This document shows, piece after piece, positions 1 through 9,100 of a stretch of DNA of 64,000 bases. Made by a program: the position numbers and the translations under genes. Positions within the stretch are counted from its first letter, which is position 1; every line of letters begins with the position of its first letter. The stretch is from Polyangiaceae bacterium. Lineage in GTDB: Bacteria; Myxococcota_A; Polyangia; Polyangiales; Polyangiaceae. The stretch is from the NCBI GenBank assembly GCA_947475525.1, contig CANJMI010000018.1, positions 53,633 to 117,632 on the forward strand, in the 5' to 3' direction. A model generated the notes under the pieces. The model saw only the letters and a program-made list of their open reading frames with translations, made no database searches and was not told where the DNA came from.

Positions 1-664
1 GCACGTCGTCGGTGCGTTCGACTTCAAGCCCTGTGAAGCATCGCTCCTGGTAGTTCGGCTCGCCGAGGAACCGCTCCGCGGCCTTGCGAAGATCCTGGAC
101 GGGGGCCGAGCGATAAGCGGCTTCCACCGCGATCCATGCGGCCTCCGGTATCGGACCATGCGAAACGCGCAATATGGCCAGATCGACGAGATCGCGTGCG
201 AGTTCGTCCCGATCCGCCCAACGATCGGAGTTTGCGAGGAGCTTCTCGGCGAATGCATCATTAACCGATAAGATTGGGAGGGTTGTCCAGGTGGCTCGCT
301 CTGCGGGGCCGAGCTCGATGCGCCCCTCGCGGATCAGCTCGACGCGGATCGACGTACCCTCCACCAGCACCGGGAAGCGGAGGCCGTACTGATCGGAGCG
401 GATCTCCCGGGGAAAACGCAGACCTTCCGTCCCGGCTGCGGGGAACAACGCGTCGTAGCCGCGCTCCCGCACAGACAGACGGAGCTCTCCGTACCCGCGA
501 GCGTCCGAGCATACAAAATCAAGATCGCGTGATACTCGATACTCGCCGTGGCCGAGGGCGAGGCACGTCCCGCCGCCGAAGCGAAACGACGTCCGCTCGA
601 GCGCCTCGGCATCAAGGGCGGAGAGCACTCGCCCCATTGCACGATAGAGCTCACGTCGGAACAT
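1..664 (-). CDS. AbiEii-like nucleotidyltransferase (3' end cut by window edge)
   Basis: This frame stays open from an ATG at 664 to the left edge, so the C-terminus is missing. Translation gives a protein starting MFRRELYRAMGRV. Residues 28-52 read GGGTCLALGHGEYRVSRDLDF, the Gly-rich plus Asp-x-Asp signature of the AbiEii/AbiGii (DUF1814) nucleotidyltransferase family. Residues about 140-160 (ANSDRWADRDELARDLVDL) match the second conserved block of that family. In known AbiE systems this protein is the toxin of a type IV toxin-antitoxin pair; some homologues stand alone with unknown substrates. It overlaps the small upstream gene by 14 bases, so the two are probably translated together. No AbiEi-type winged-helix antitoxin is adjacent, so toxin activity is an inference only. 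Confidence 0.82.
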   Translation of the reverse strand, partial: MFRRELYRAMGRVLSALDAEALERTSFRFGGGTCLALGHGEYRVSRDLDFVCSDARGYGELRLSVRERGYDALFPAAGTEGLRFPREIRSDQYGLRFPVLVEGTSIRVELIREGRIELGPAERATWTTLPILSVNDAFAEKLLANSDRWADRDELARDLVDLAILRVSHGPIPEAAWIAVEAAYRSAPVQDLRKAAERFLGEPNYQERCFTGLEVERTDDV

Positions 665-908
665 CGATCACGCTCCCGAAGCGATGGGCAAGCGCGCGCA
701 CGAACGCCGCCTCGTCAGCGGATAGATCCGCCGTCACCCCGCGGTGCCTCCAGCCACGCTCATAGCGCTGGAGCATTTCGAAAAGTGACAACTCGCGCCA
801 CCGCGCGTCGAACCACGAGAGGCTCTCGAGAAAGGGGAGCTGCTCCGGCGCGGCCGGGGACGTGTCAACGCTGGCAGCGGGGTTCGAGGGGCTCATTGCG
901 CAGAGCAT
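651..908 (-). CDS. Small partner protein of the nucleotidyltransferase, hypothetical
   Basis: An 85-aa protein encoded directly upstream of, and overlapping by 14 bases, the AbiEii-like gene. It has no signal peptide or membrane segment. The central part (WRELSLFEMLQRYERGWRHRG, residues about 36-56, followed by an acidic SADEAAFVRALAHRFGS segment) looks helical. Small proteins of this general character often precede lone AbiEii-type genes in proteobacteria. It is too short to be a classical AbiEi winged-helix antitoxin. The tight overlap suggests one transcript and perhaps a regulatory or antitoxin role, but that is a guess. An internal ATG at 896 is an alternative start. Confidence 0.6.
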   Translation of the reverse strand: MLCAMSPSNPAASVDTSPAAPEQLPFLESLSWFDARWRELSLFEMLQRYERGWRHRGVTADLSADEAAFVRALAHRFGSVIDVPT

Positions 909-1018
909 ACCAGTACGGACGGCGCCTGCGGTTTTGGAGCGCGCCGAGGCCCATCACCATGGCGAGGGCACTCCAGAGCCAGCTCTCTCTCGAAGGCGAA
1001 GCTGAGGTCATCAATTAG

Positions 1019-1582
1019 TCTGCGTCGAGAGGCGGTGGTTCCTCCGATGAGTCCGGCGGCAGCGCCGGTTCTACGGGACGCATTCCCGCCGAGCATCGTC
1101 CGGCGAGCGCCACCTATCCTTCGACCCGAGACCCGGGCTACATCGATTCCTTCTGTAAGGGCTCGGGGCCCGGTTACGAGCGCCAGAGCGATTCGGATTG
1201 CACGGCTGGCATCAACGGACGTTGCTTCGGGCGGATGGGCGGCGCCGGGTGCCTGGGGACGTCCTGCTCCTACGATGCGTGCTCGCAGGACGGCGACTGC
1301 GCGAGCGGCGTTCCTTGCCAGTGCCGGTCGAGCTCCGCCAAAGGGGCGAACACGTGCGTGACGGGGAGTGGTTGCCGTACCGACACAGACTGCGGCGACA
1401 ACGGATTCTGCTCTCCGAGCGGCGCATCGAACGGCTCAATGGGTTGGTTCTGCCACACGGCCGTCGACACGTGCGTCGAGGACGCCGACTGTGTTGGTGC
1501 GGGCAATCAGAGCGAATGCAGCTTCGACCCGGCTGCGATGCGATGGCAGTGCGGCCAGTCCACGTGCTCTGCAGAGCCGTGA
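1019..1582 (+). pseudogene. 5'-truncated Cys-rich secreted/lipoprotein gene
   Basis: The frame ending at 1582 is open back to a TAG at 1016-1018 but has no plausible start before the GTG/ATG-poor Gly/Ser-rich stretch; the first ATG is at 1235. The translation begins with a GGGSSDESGG-type linker and continues into about 18 cysteines in pairs such as SCSYDAC, CASGVPCQC and DADC. This is how many myxobacterial surface lipoproteins look just after a lipobox, so the signal peptide and lipidated Cys seem to be lost. The coding character clearly extends upstream of 1235 (DPGYIDSFCKGSGPGYERQS). I see the gene as a remnant; the break point lies near 1018. Alternatively an unusual start codon is used, which would give a non-exported protein. 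Confidence 0.5.
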
Positions 1583-1688
1583 CAGCAGCCAGGAACGGCG
1601 CGGAAGCCGCCCTGGCTGTCGACCACGGCGACGCCGATGCCACGAAGCCGCTGCTGGCTGCGAGCGCCCGGCTGAGTCCAACAACAAA

Positions 1689-1970
1689 TTAAAGCTCCCC
1701 GCATGAAAGCGCGCGAAGCACGGTGTCGCGATCGGGCTCTGACGTTGGGAGCTGGGGATCGTCCGGGTGCAGCGGTCCTCTCGGTTTTCTCGCGGTAGCG
1801 AACACCGGATGAAGGCGCTTCAATTCGCGCAGTCGTGCCGCCGTGGTGGGCTCGAAGCTCACGAGATCCACGACAGAGTGTCGCCGCACGGACCGCAGTG
1901 GAACCTCGTCCGAATCTGGTGCGGCCGGCTTCGCGACACGAACGACAGGCTCTGATTGGCCGCAGCCTCA
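1689..1970 (-). other. Unidentified coding-like fragment
   Basis: The interval 1583-2014 between the Cys-rich relic and the IS66 left end holds no complete gene. On the minus strand a frame is open from a stop at about 1970 to the TAA at 1689. A GTG at 1889 gives a 66-aa product containing SVVDLVSFEPTTAARLREL. Residue composition (Pro, Asp, Glu and Arg balanced) looks protein-like, but I do not recognise a family. It may be the end of a gene decayed by the neighbouring insertion. Confidence 0.25.
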
Positions 1971-2072
1971 GCCGCTCACTCAAGAGGCGAGCCAAACGCA
2001 GGTTCGGTCTCGACGTAACCGTCCGGCCAGCGACGTCCTGACGACGCACGCAGACTCCGGCACGCTCACGCC

Positions 2073-2375
2073 GTGGCGGGACATCCAAAGGAATTCTGGG
2101 CGAGACTCTGCGGTGAGGTCGAGCGCGGGACGGCGCTCAGCACCGTGGCGCAGCGCTACGGCGTGAAGTTATCGACGTTGCGCTGGTGGCGCTCAAGGCT
2201 GCGGCGCGGCGACCACTCTGTTGCGCTGCGGCTTTTGCCAGTCGTCGTCACGCGCGCTGCGATCGATGAAGTGATTCACATCGACGTCGCAGTGCGCAAC
2301 CTCGTTGTGCGGGTGCCCGTCGGCGCGGACATCGAGTTTGCCGCGGCGTTCGTGCGCGCCCTCGAGCCATGCTGA
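2073..2375 (+). CDS. tnpA: IS66 accessory protein TnpA
   Basis: A 100-aa protein starting with GTG. The N-terminus (KEFWARLCGEVERG, then TALSTVAQRYGVKLSTLRWWRSRLRR, residues about 6-45) is the helix-turn-helix that defines the IS66 TnpA/Orf1 accessory protein. The C-terminal half carries the usual beta-rich VRNLVVRVPVGADIEFAAAFVRAL segment. Its TGA lies inside an ATGCTGA overlap at 2370-2376, the classical junction with tnpB, but the tnpB frame closes after 11 codons (ending near 2405). The protein looks intact; the element around it is not. Confidence 0.75.
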   Translation: MAGHPKEFWARLCGEVERGTALSTVAQRYGVKLSTLRWWRSRLRRGDHSVALRLLPVVVTRAAIDEVIHIDVAVRNLVVRVPVGADIEFAAAFVRALEPC

Positions 2376-2382
2376 CGCTCTC

Positions 2383-3913
2383 GTCGAGCGCGCGGCGACG
2401 CTGAAAACCTCGATCGTTTCGATCACTTACACGAATGGATGGACACGTGCTCGCTGGGATGATCAAAACTTCTCGCTTATCACCGACGACGACCACGACC
2501 ACGACTGCAACTTCCGGCGCGAAGCCGACGCGCTGCGCGTCGAGATGGCTGAGCTTCGAGAGCAGTTCGCGGCGCTTCAAAAACATCTCTTCGGCACGAA
2601 GAGCGAGAAGATGCCGCCGATGCGGAACGAGGTCCAAAAGGAGCGACCCCGTGATCCCGAACAGGCGAAAGAGCTACGCCGCAAGAACTCCGCTGCCCGC
2701 GACAAGCTCGACACCGAGGTCGTCACGGTGCCCGTACCCGAGTCCGCGCGCTCGTTGCACCGCGTGCGGCAGCGACGCCTTCAAGACCGTCGGCAACGGC
2801 ACACCTTCGGTCATCTACGATTACGTCGCACCCCACTTTCGCCGCAGGATCTACCGCCGCGAAACCGTCGCGTGCCGTTGTGGCTCAAGCATCGTCACGG
2901 CTCCGTGCCCCGAGAAGGTTTTCGACCGCTCGCAGTACACGCCCGGTTTCGTCGCTTACCTCATCGTCGCTCAATGCGCCGACGCGATCCCCCTTTATCG
3001 CCTCGAGAAACAGTTCGCGCGCGTGGGAGTTTTCGTCGCTCGCAGCACGATGACCGATCTCTTTCATCGCGCCGCCGAGCTTCTCGCGCCGCTCTCCGAG
3101 CCCAGCATCGAGCAAAGCATCGAGCGCATCGGACAAAGCCCGATCGTCTCCGCCGACGAGACCCCTATCAAGATGCAGTCGAGCACGAAGCGCGCCTTCA
3201 TCTGGACGTTTCTCGGCGAGCAACTCGTGGGCTACGTCTTCAGCACCGGGCGCTCTGGTGACACGCCCGTACGCGTGCTCGGCGACTCTACAGGCGAGCT
3301 CGTCGCTGATCTCTACACCGGCTACAACAAGGTCACCGAGCCAGGGCGTCGCAACCGCGCGGGCTGCCTCGCACACGCTCGTCGCAAGATTTTCGACGCG
3401 AAAGAAAACAGCGACGCACTACCCGCGCTCGAGCTGATTCGCGACATCTACGTCGTCGAACACGACGCCGCGACACTCAATATCGTCGGCACCGAAGCGC
3501 ACCTCGCCCTGCGACGCGAGCGAAGCCGACCGCTGTTCGCGCGGCTCCTTTTGTGGGCACGCGCGACCAGGCGCCGTCATTCACCGAAATCGCTGATGAG
3601 CAAAGCAGCCGGCTACCTGCTGCGCGGCCGAAAGCCGCTCTCGCGTTTCCTCCACGTGGCCGCTTTGCCGCCGGACAACAACCGATCCGAGGCGGCACTA
3701 CGCCGTGTTGCCCTCGGCCGAAAAAACTACTTATTCGTCGGAAACGAAGACGCCGGAAAAAACGTCGCCGCCCTCTACTCTCTCGTCGCATCCTGCGAAC
3801 TGAACGGAATCAATCCGACTGCGTACCTCACCGACGTGATGGCGAAGCTCTCGGTCGAGTCCGACATCGACGAGCTCCTTCCCGATCGCTGGCGACCGTC
3901 TCCAGACGGCTGA
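2383..3913 (+). pseudogene. tnpC: IS66 transposase TnpC, frameshifted
   Basis: The N-terminal leucine-zipper-like segment (ADALRVEMAELREQFAALQ, then HLFGTKSEKM) is in one frame up to about 2755. The zinc-finger region (RCTACGSDAF ... ETVACRCG) and the whole catalytic core continue in the +1 frame from about 2745 to 3913. The core contains SADETPIKMQ (first Asp), the DLYTGYNKV block (second Asp) and NNRSEAALRRVALGRKNYLF (Glu), the DDE triad of IS66 transposases, and ends with the usual INPTAYLTDVM segment. One inserted base in gcgcgctcgttgcacc (about 2745-2760) would explain the break. There is no slippery heptamer at that point, so I read it as a mutation, not programmed frameshifting. Confidence 0.72.
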
Positions 3914-4201
3914 CCGCGAAGCGTCGACAGCAGCGCCGACCCATTCAGCCGAGATGCAAGCGCGTCGGTGGCGTCGTTCGTCGTACGGCTACGTTGTCAC
4001 GCCCATCACGGTAAAGGTGCGCACCGCCTCGCCGCTCCACGCAGCACCTGGCGATAGCATGACTGAAAACGGCTCTTTCCCCCCGCGTAAGACAACCTGC
4101 AGAAACTCCATCGCACGCTCCACGCGAAAACGTCGCCGCACCTTGGTTCCGAGGCGCGTCGGGCGGTCTCGAAGCTCACGAGGTGCAGGCGCGCACCGGG
4201 C

Positions 4202-5053
4202 TTACTGTAGCGACTCGGGGTCGGGCGTTTCCCGCTCTTTGCAGCGCTTGACGAAGCGCTCGCGCCACGCGGCGCTCGGATCGAGTTCTTCGGCGCGAAG
4301 CACCGACTGGCACGCGAGGTTGCGCGCCTCCTTGGCGTCGGCGGCCGTGTTCCCGATGAGCAGGAAGAAGCTTCCTGCGGCGTGAATCACGGATTTTACG
4401 TCTTTTTTCGAGTAGGCCGTCGCGATGCTGAGGCTCGTCTTCAGAGAGCCTCGAACGAAGTCGCGCCAGGCCGCTTCCTTGGCGCGCTTGGCATCGACGC
4501 GAAGAAGAAACGCGTCGAGTTTGTCCTCGCCCATCGCGCTAACCACCGCGGCGAGCTCGTCGCGCGCGTCGGAGACCTTCTCGATCCGGCCGTCGAGCTT
4601 GTTGCTGAGCTTCGAAAGCGTTTGAGGAGAAACGATCGCATAGCAGCCTCGGAACGCGTCGCTTTCGACGAGGTTCGTGAGTGCCCTTTTTCCGTCCGCC
4701 TTGCCCATGGCCGTTGCAACGGCGACCTCGGCGGCCTTCACCAGGCACTTCATCGCGTCTTCGCGGCGTTCCTTCTTCGACTTGCCCTTGCCCTCTTCGG
4801 CGATGGCATCGACAAGTTTCGTCGCGCCGTCCTCACCGAGCAGCGCGAGCTCTCGCTGGAAATTTGCCATCACGCCCACCACCTTGCGCTGGCACTTTTT
4901 GTCGTCGAATTCCTTCTCGCTGATTTTCCCATCGTCATTCTGGTCGCAGGCGCGATCGAGCTTGCGTGAGAGGCCATCACCGGCGAAAGCGGCAGGAGCG
5001 TGGCAGGCGACACCGAGTCCGAATGCGGCGGCGAACAGGAAGCGAGACTTCAT
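4202..5053 (-). CDS. Exported EF-hand protein, hypothetical
   Basis: A 283-aa protein from ATG 5053, chosen because MKSRFLFAAAFGLGVACHAPAAFAG is a good Sec signal peptide; a longer open frame to 5179 adds only Arg-rich non-coding-like residues. Just after the cleavage site comes DQNDDGKISEKEF (about residues 36-48), a canonical EF-hand loop with ligands at positions 1, 3, 5, 7, 9 and 12. The rest is helical and Lys/Ala-rich without recognised domains. It is probably periplasmic or secreted and may bind calcium. Its neighbours are the IS66 right flank downstream and a solo IS91-type end upstream, so any original operon context is gone. Confidence 0.6.
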   Translation of the reverse strand: MKSRFLFAAAFGLGVACHAPAAFAGDGLSRKLDRACDQNDDGKISEKEFDDKKCQRKVVGVMANFQRELALLGEDGATKLVDAIAEEGKGKSKKERREDAMKCLVKAAEVAVATAMGKADGKRALTNLVESDAFRGCYAIVSPQTLSKLSNKLDGRIEKVSDARDELAAVVSAMGEDKLDAFLLRVDAKRAKEAAWRDFVRGSLKTSLSIATAYSKKDVKSVIHAAGSFFLLIGNTAADAKEARNLACQSVLRAEELDPSAAWRERFVKRCKERETPDPESLQ

Positions 5054-5223
5054 TTTTTCGACTTTCTTTGAAGGCACGGAGGGTGGCGGAACAAAGCGCC
5101 TACGTGCGGCGGCTTCAGGAGCATCGCGCCTCCCATGGCCTTGAGACTGCCGCAACTCCAAATCACGCGTCGCACCCACAGATTCAGGCTCCGGACGACT
5201 CTCCCCGACCTCTGGCCCCGCGT

Positions 5224-5293
5224 CCGCACGCCTTCGGTCGAGCCTGCCAACCTCCCGGTGCGGCTGTTTTACAGCTTCGAGAGTCCTATGTGC
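5224..5293. repeat. 70-bp direct repeat, copy A (IS91-type element end)
   Basis: These 70 bases are identical to 12310-12379. The second copy lies immediately downstream of an IS91-family transposase relic, so the sequence is most simply a terminus of that element. It contains the inverted pair CCGCAC/GTGCGG. Copy A ends exactly where the reading frame of the truncated subtilase begins. Confidence 0.7.
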
Positions 5294-5906
5294 TCGGATG
5301 GAACGGGTCGATGCCGCTATCCACGTCGCATACCGTCACGCCGCTGCCGTCAACTGGGATGCCGCCCGAGGTCGTGCGCCAGGCATCGGTCGCGCCGATC
5401 TCGGCGGCGGTGGCATCGAGCGTCGAGAGCACCCCGAACGGCGAACCATCGAGTTGCATGCGCTCGACTCGGCCGATGAGCGCGGCCCCTGCGATTGCCC
5501 GAGGCGTCGCTTTCGCCAGCAAATAGCGGCCAAAACGCCACGGCGAGCCATCCGGCTTGCGGTTGACGTGCATGCCGGCACGCTCGACCGCGGCGACGTC
5601 AGCGTCGCTCGGCGTCTGCGGAAAGCGCACCGCCACGCTGGCGCGATCCTGCGCCTCGAGCAGGTGGCGGCGGCCTGGCTCGTGCGAGATGCTTGGCCGG
5701 CGTTCGAAGGCCACAATCAAGCCGAGCGCAATCTTGTCGCGGTGCGGTGAGCCACGCAGGAGCGCGATGTCACGATGCGCGAGCGGTCTCGTCGGCGGCG
5801 CCGCGAACGCCGGTTCCGTCGAACCGAGGAGCACGCTGCCGCCCGTCAGCGCGCCGACGACCGCCGAAAGAATCCGTGAAGACGAAGAGCTGGAAACTTT
5901 ACGCAT
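5286..5906 (-). pseudogene. Subtilisin-like (S8) peptidase, truncated after the catalytic Asp
   Basis: The 206-aa frame begins with a signal peptide (MRKVSSSSSSRILSAVVGAL ... AFAA). A propeptide-like region follows (residues about 60-165, including SVAVRFPQTPSDADVAAVERAG), then GVTVCDVDSGIDPFHPS at the very end. VCDVDSGID..HP is the Asp motif of peptidase family S8. The His and Ser motifs and the rest of the catalytic domain are absent, and the frame runs straight into the 70-bp IS91-type end at 5224-5293. The product cannot be an active protease. The gene was clearly cut by element insertion or by one-ended transposition. Confidence 0.7.
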
Positions 5907-6123
5907 GATGATGGTGCTACCCCCAGGGTAACGGATTCGCTCATGCTACACGGGATAGCCTGTTCCCTGTTGCCGGCCAGGTGAGCTCGATCCGATAGCG
6001 GACAGTGCTCGCCCGAGCCACCCCCCGATAGCCGCACATCGGAGCGATCTCAGCCTCAGCTTCCACGTCTCGCCCGGGGCGTTTTCTGTCGACTCCGACC
6101 GTTGAAGAGGGCTTCAATCCCAC

Positions 6124-9100
6124 CTATTGGTGTGTTTCATTACAGCCGTTGTTTTTGGTGTTGCACCCAGTTGTACATTGCACGCTGCCGCTCACTTTGC
6201 CGCCCGCGCCACAACTGAACGTGCACGACGCGCCAATACCCCCGCGATCTTGGCAGACAGTCCCTCCGGTCCGGCCTTGACATTCATTACCATCGCCGGC
6301 CCAGGCGCAAGCCACTCGTATCTCACCTGTTGTAGCATCTGGACTGCCAAAGAACAAAAGCCACAAGCCCGATGGGTCGCGCTTGTTCCACGGATCGTGA
6401 TTGACAAGGACTTCTCCGTTGCCAAAGTTATTCGAGTCGCCCCATTGACCAAGTGGATCGCGGCTGATGTAGACGCCGACTTTCGGATCGTAGTAGCGGG
6501 CCTTGAAGTAGTAGTGACCCGTCTCGGCATCGTAGCGTTGACCCTGAAACAAGTAGGGGTTGCCTGATGCGCTGCTCGGTACTTCAAGCATCGTGGCCGC
6601 ATTCACGAAGCTAGGTGCCCCGTCGAAGGAATAGCCATAGAGTTCCTTGGCGTTTCCTTGCCTGTCGTAGAGTTGAGTTGTGTTGTTGTTGCGGTCGCGT
6701 AGGTAGTAGTAAAGCGTGTCCGTCGCGCCGTCGGCGTTGGTGTCCACGTCCATGGCGTAAAGTTCGTCGCTGCGATGGCTGTAAATGAACTGTCGTCGCA
6801 CCTTGCCGCTCGCGTCTGTCTCCTCGATCGCGTTCGCGCCATCGTAATAAAAATGGGTCGCGCCATTCAGCGTGCCGCTGTCGCTCACGATCTTTTCAGT
6901 ACGCCGGCCGCCGTGAATGGCGGCCGAAGCGTCGTAGCTGTACTGAGCGACGACCTTGGTCGGATCGGCGGCGCGTCTTACGACCCGCAAGCGGTTCAGC
7001 ACATCCCATTGGTACACGAATGCTCCGTCCGCGATCCGGATGCCGGTGTGTGGCTTCGAGGGGTAGTCGAGTTCTTGCTGGCCATCCGTGGTCGGTGTGC
7101 CCATCGCGTTCGGCATGAAATCGGTATTGGCGCCGCCGCCGTCGTAAGAGCCGCCACCCTTTTTCTTTACCGGGACCGTCTCGAGTTGAGGATTGCTTGC
7201 GAGGAGTAGCCCGCTTGTTGTGACGCCCATGCTCTCGACCTGGCGCAGCGAGTTGGCGAAGTTCAAATGAAACAGCAGCTCAAACGCGTTGTTGCTTCCA
7301 GGAGTGGCGGTCTCGCTCCAATCGTCCACCGCGCCATCACTTGAGTGAGTGTACTCAAGGTAACCGGCCATGAAGCTTCCGCTCGGGGTCGTGATCGTTT
7401 GCTGGCTGGTTTCGACCAGGTCGTCGGCGGTGTAGGTGTGGGTGACTTCGAGTGGCCCGGCCACGACGCGCGGCGGTGGCTGGTGCGCGTCATACGGGCT
7501 CTCGGTGACGATGCCGAGGCGCGTGCTCTCTACCTTGCGAACGAGATGGCGAGGATCGTAGGTCGTGGTGATGGTCGTACTGGCGTTGGGGTACCGAAGC
7601 GCGACGCGGTCTGGACCGACGTAGCCGCCCGCGACGGAGCGACCATTCTGCGTCTCGCTCAACACGCGACCGAGGGAGTCGTAGGCCGTGATGACGGTGG
7701 CGTCGTCGCTTGGATCGCCCGGTTCGTTCTCGTCGGTGCTCTCGATCACCTTCGACATTCCGTCGTAAGCAAACTTCTGAGTGGTGGTGCCAACCAGCAC
7801 GGGAAGCATTGTCCCCGGAAGCGTCTCCCCGGCGGAGATGCTGATGACACGCTCCAAAAGGAGACCGCGCGCATCAAACGTTGAAGCGTGGGACGATCCG
7901 TTTTCGTCGACGTGAACGACGGCATTGCCGTCGGCGTCGTACTGCCAGGTTTGACTCCCGCCATCGGCATTGGTCTGGCCGCTCATTCGGTCGAGCGAGT
8001 CGTAGGCCCAAGTTGTTTGGCGGTCCGCGTCGTCGGTTTTGGCGACCAAGCGACCGTTGGCGTCGTATTCGCTCAAAACCGTTACGCTCGGATTCGCGGG
8101 GTCGAGTGACGCGCCGCCGATGCCGGAGACGGTCATCTCGCTCACCTCGAGCCAGCGGCGATTGTTGCCATCGTAAACGTATCGGGTGGCATTGCCGCGC
8201 CCGTTGATCTGTCCAATTGTGTAGAGGGCCAACGGATCCGCTAGCATCGGGCCGCGCATGTCGTAGCTTGAGACCACGTTGTTACGGCTATCGTACTCTG
8301 CATAGGATGTGCGGCCGGCAGCGTTCGTATCCCGTACGAGTCGGTTCACGGCATCGTAGACCCGCAGTTGGGTGAGGACTTTCGGTGGAAGCGTTCCCGT
8401 GTCGCTCACGATCGTTTCGGAGACGCGGATTGGATTGCCGTTGCCGTCGAAGTCCGTAACGATTTGCCCTGGGACCGGTGCGCCGTTCGTGGCATCGACC
8501 ACCGGTTGGAGGGTGCGCCGAATGCGATCGGCTCCGTCGTACTGAAGCTCGACCACCGCGGCATTGTCCTCGATGCGAAAGGTCTGTCGTGAGTTCGCAT
8601 CGTACTCGGTGCGCTCGGTGACGCGTTGATCACCAGGGGTGAGAGCGCCGTCGGCGAAGAGGACCCCGCCGGGGGCCAGGACACCGGTCGGCACAAATAA
8701 TTCGTCATCTGTTTGGAAGCCTCGCCCACGCTCGTCAAAAAGCATGTGCTTCTTCCGAAGCAAAACCGTTGCTCCGTCCTTCACGGCGGGGCCATGCTCT
8801 TCGACGGTGCGAACGCGTCCTTCGGGATCACGCAGGTAATTCGTGGTTTTCTTGGTGACATCGGTGACGGCGAGCAAACGATCGAAACCGTCGTAGCTCA
8901 TACTCGTGAGCTCGCCCCCGGGCATCGCGTCGTTGTTGGCGGCATCGGTGTCGCTGACGCGATTGTCGTTGTCATCGTAACTTAGCGTGTGCGTCGCTGC
9001 GAGCGGGCCTGTTCCCCCGCGCGTCACGCTGATGAGGCGATCACGCTCATCATAGCTGTAGAGCACGACATGATCTTTGTCGGTGCCGAGCGTCGCTAGC

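Larger units (their letters stand above)
2015..3992 (+). mobile_element. IS66-family insertion sequence, decayed
   Basis: The left end begins GTAACCGTCCGGCCAGCGACG at 2015 and the right end (reverse complement) begins GTAGCCGTACGACGAACGACG at 3992, imperfect terminal inverted repeats of the IS66 type. Inside are tnpA, a vestigial tnpB start and tnpC. The 8-bp flanks (2007-2014 gtctcgac and 3993-4000 gttgtcac) do not match, so there is no clear target duplication. tnpB is essentially deleted and tnpC carries a frameshift, so the element is unlikely to be active by itself. A second copy of the left end lies at 13898-14007. Confidence 0.75.

Noticed and set aside
2007..4000. 8-bp target duplication around the IS66 element
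   Set aside because: gtctcgac and gttgtcac differ at several positions; not a clear duplication.
3993..4201. Possible gene between IS66 and the EF-hand gene
   Set aside because: Only short Arg-rich frames; nothing recognisable.
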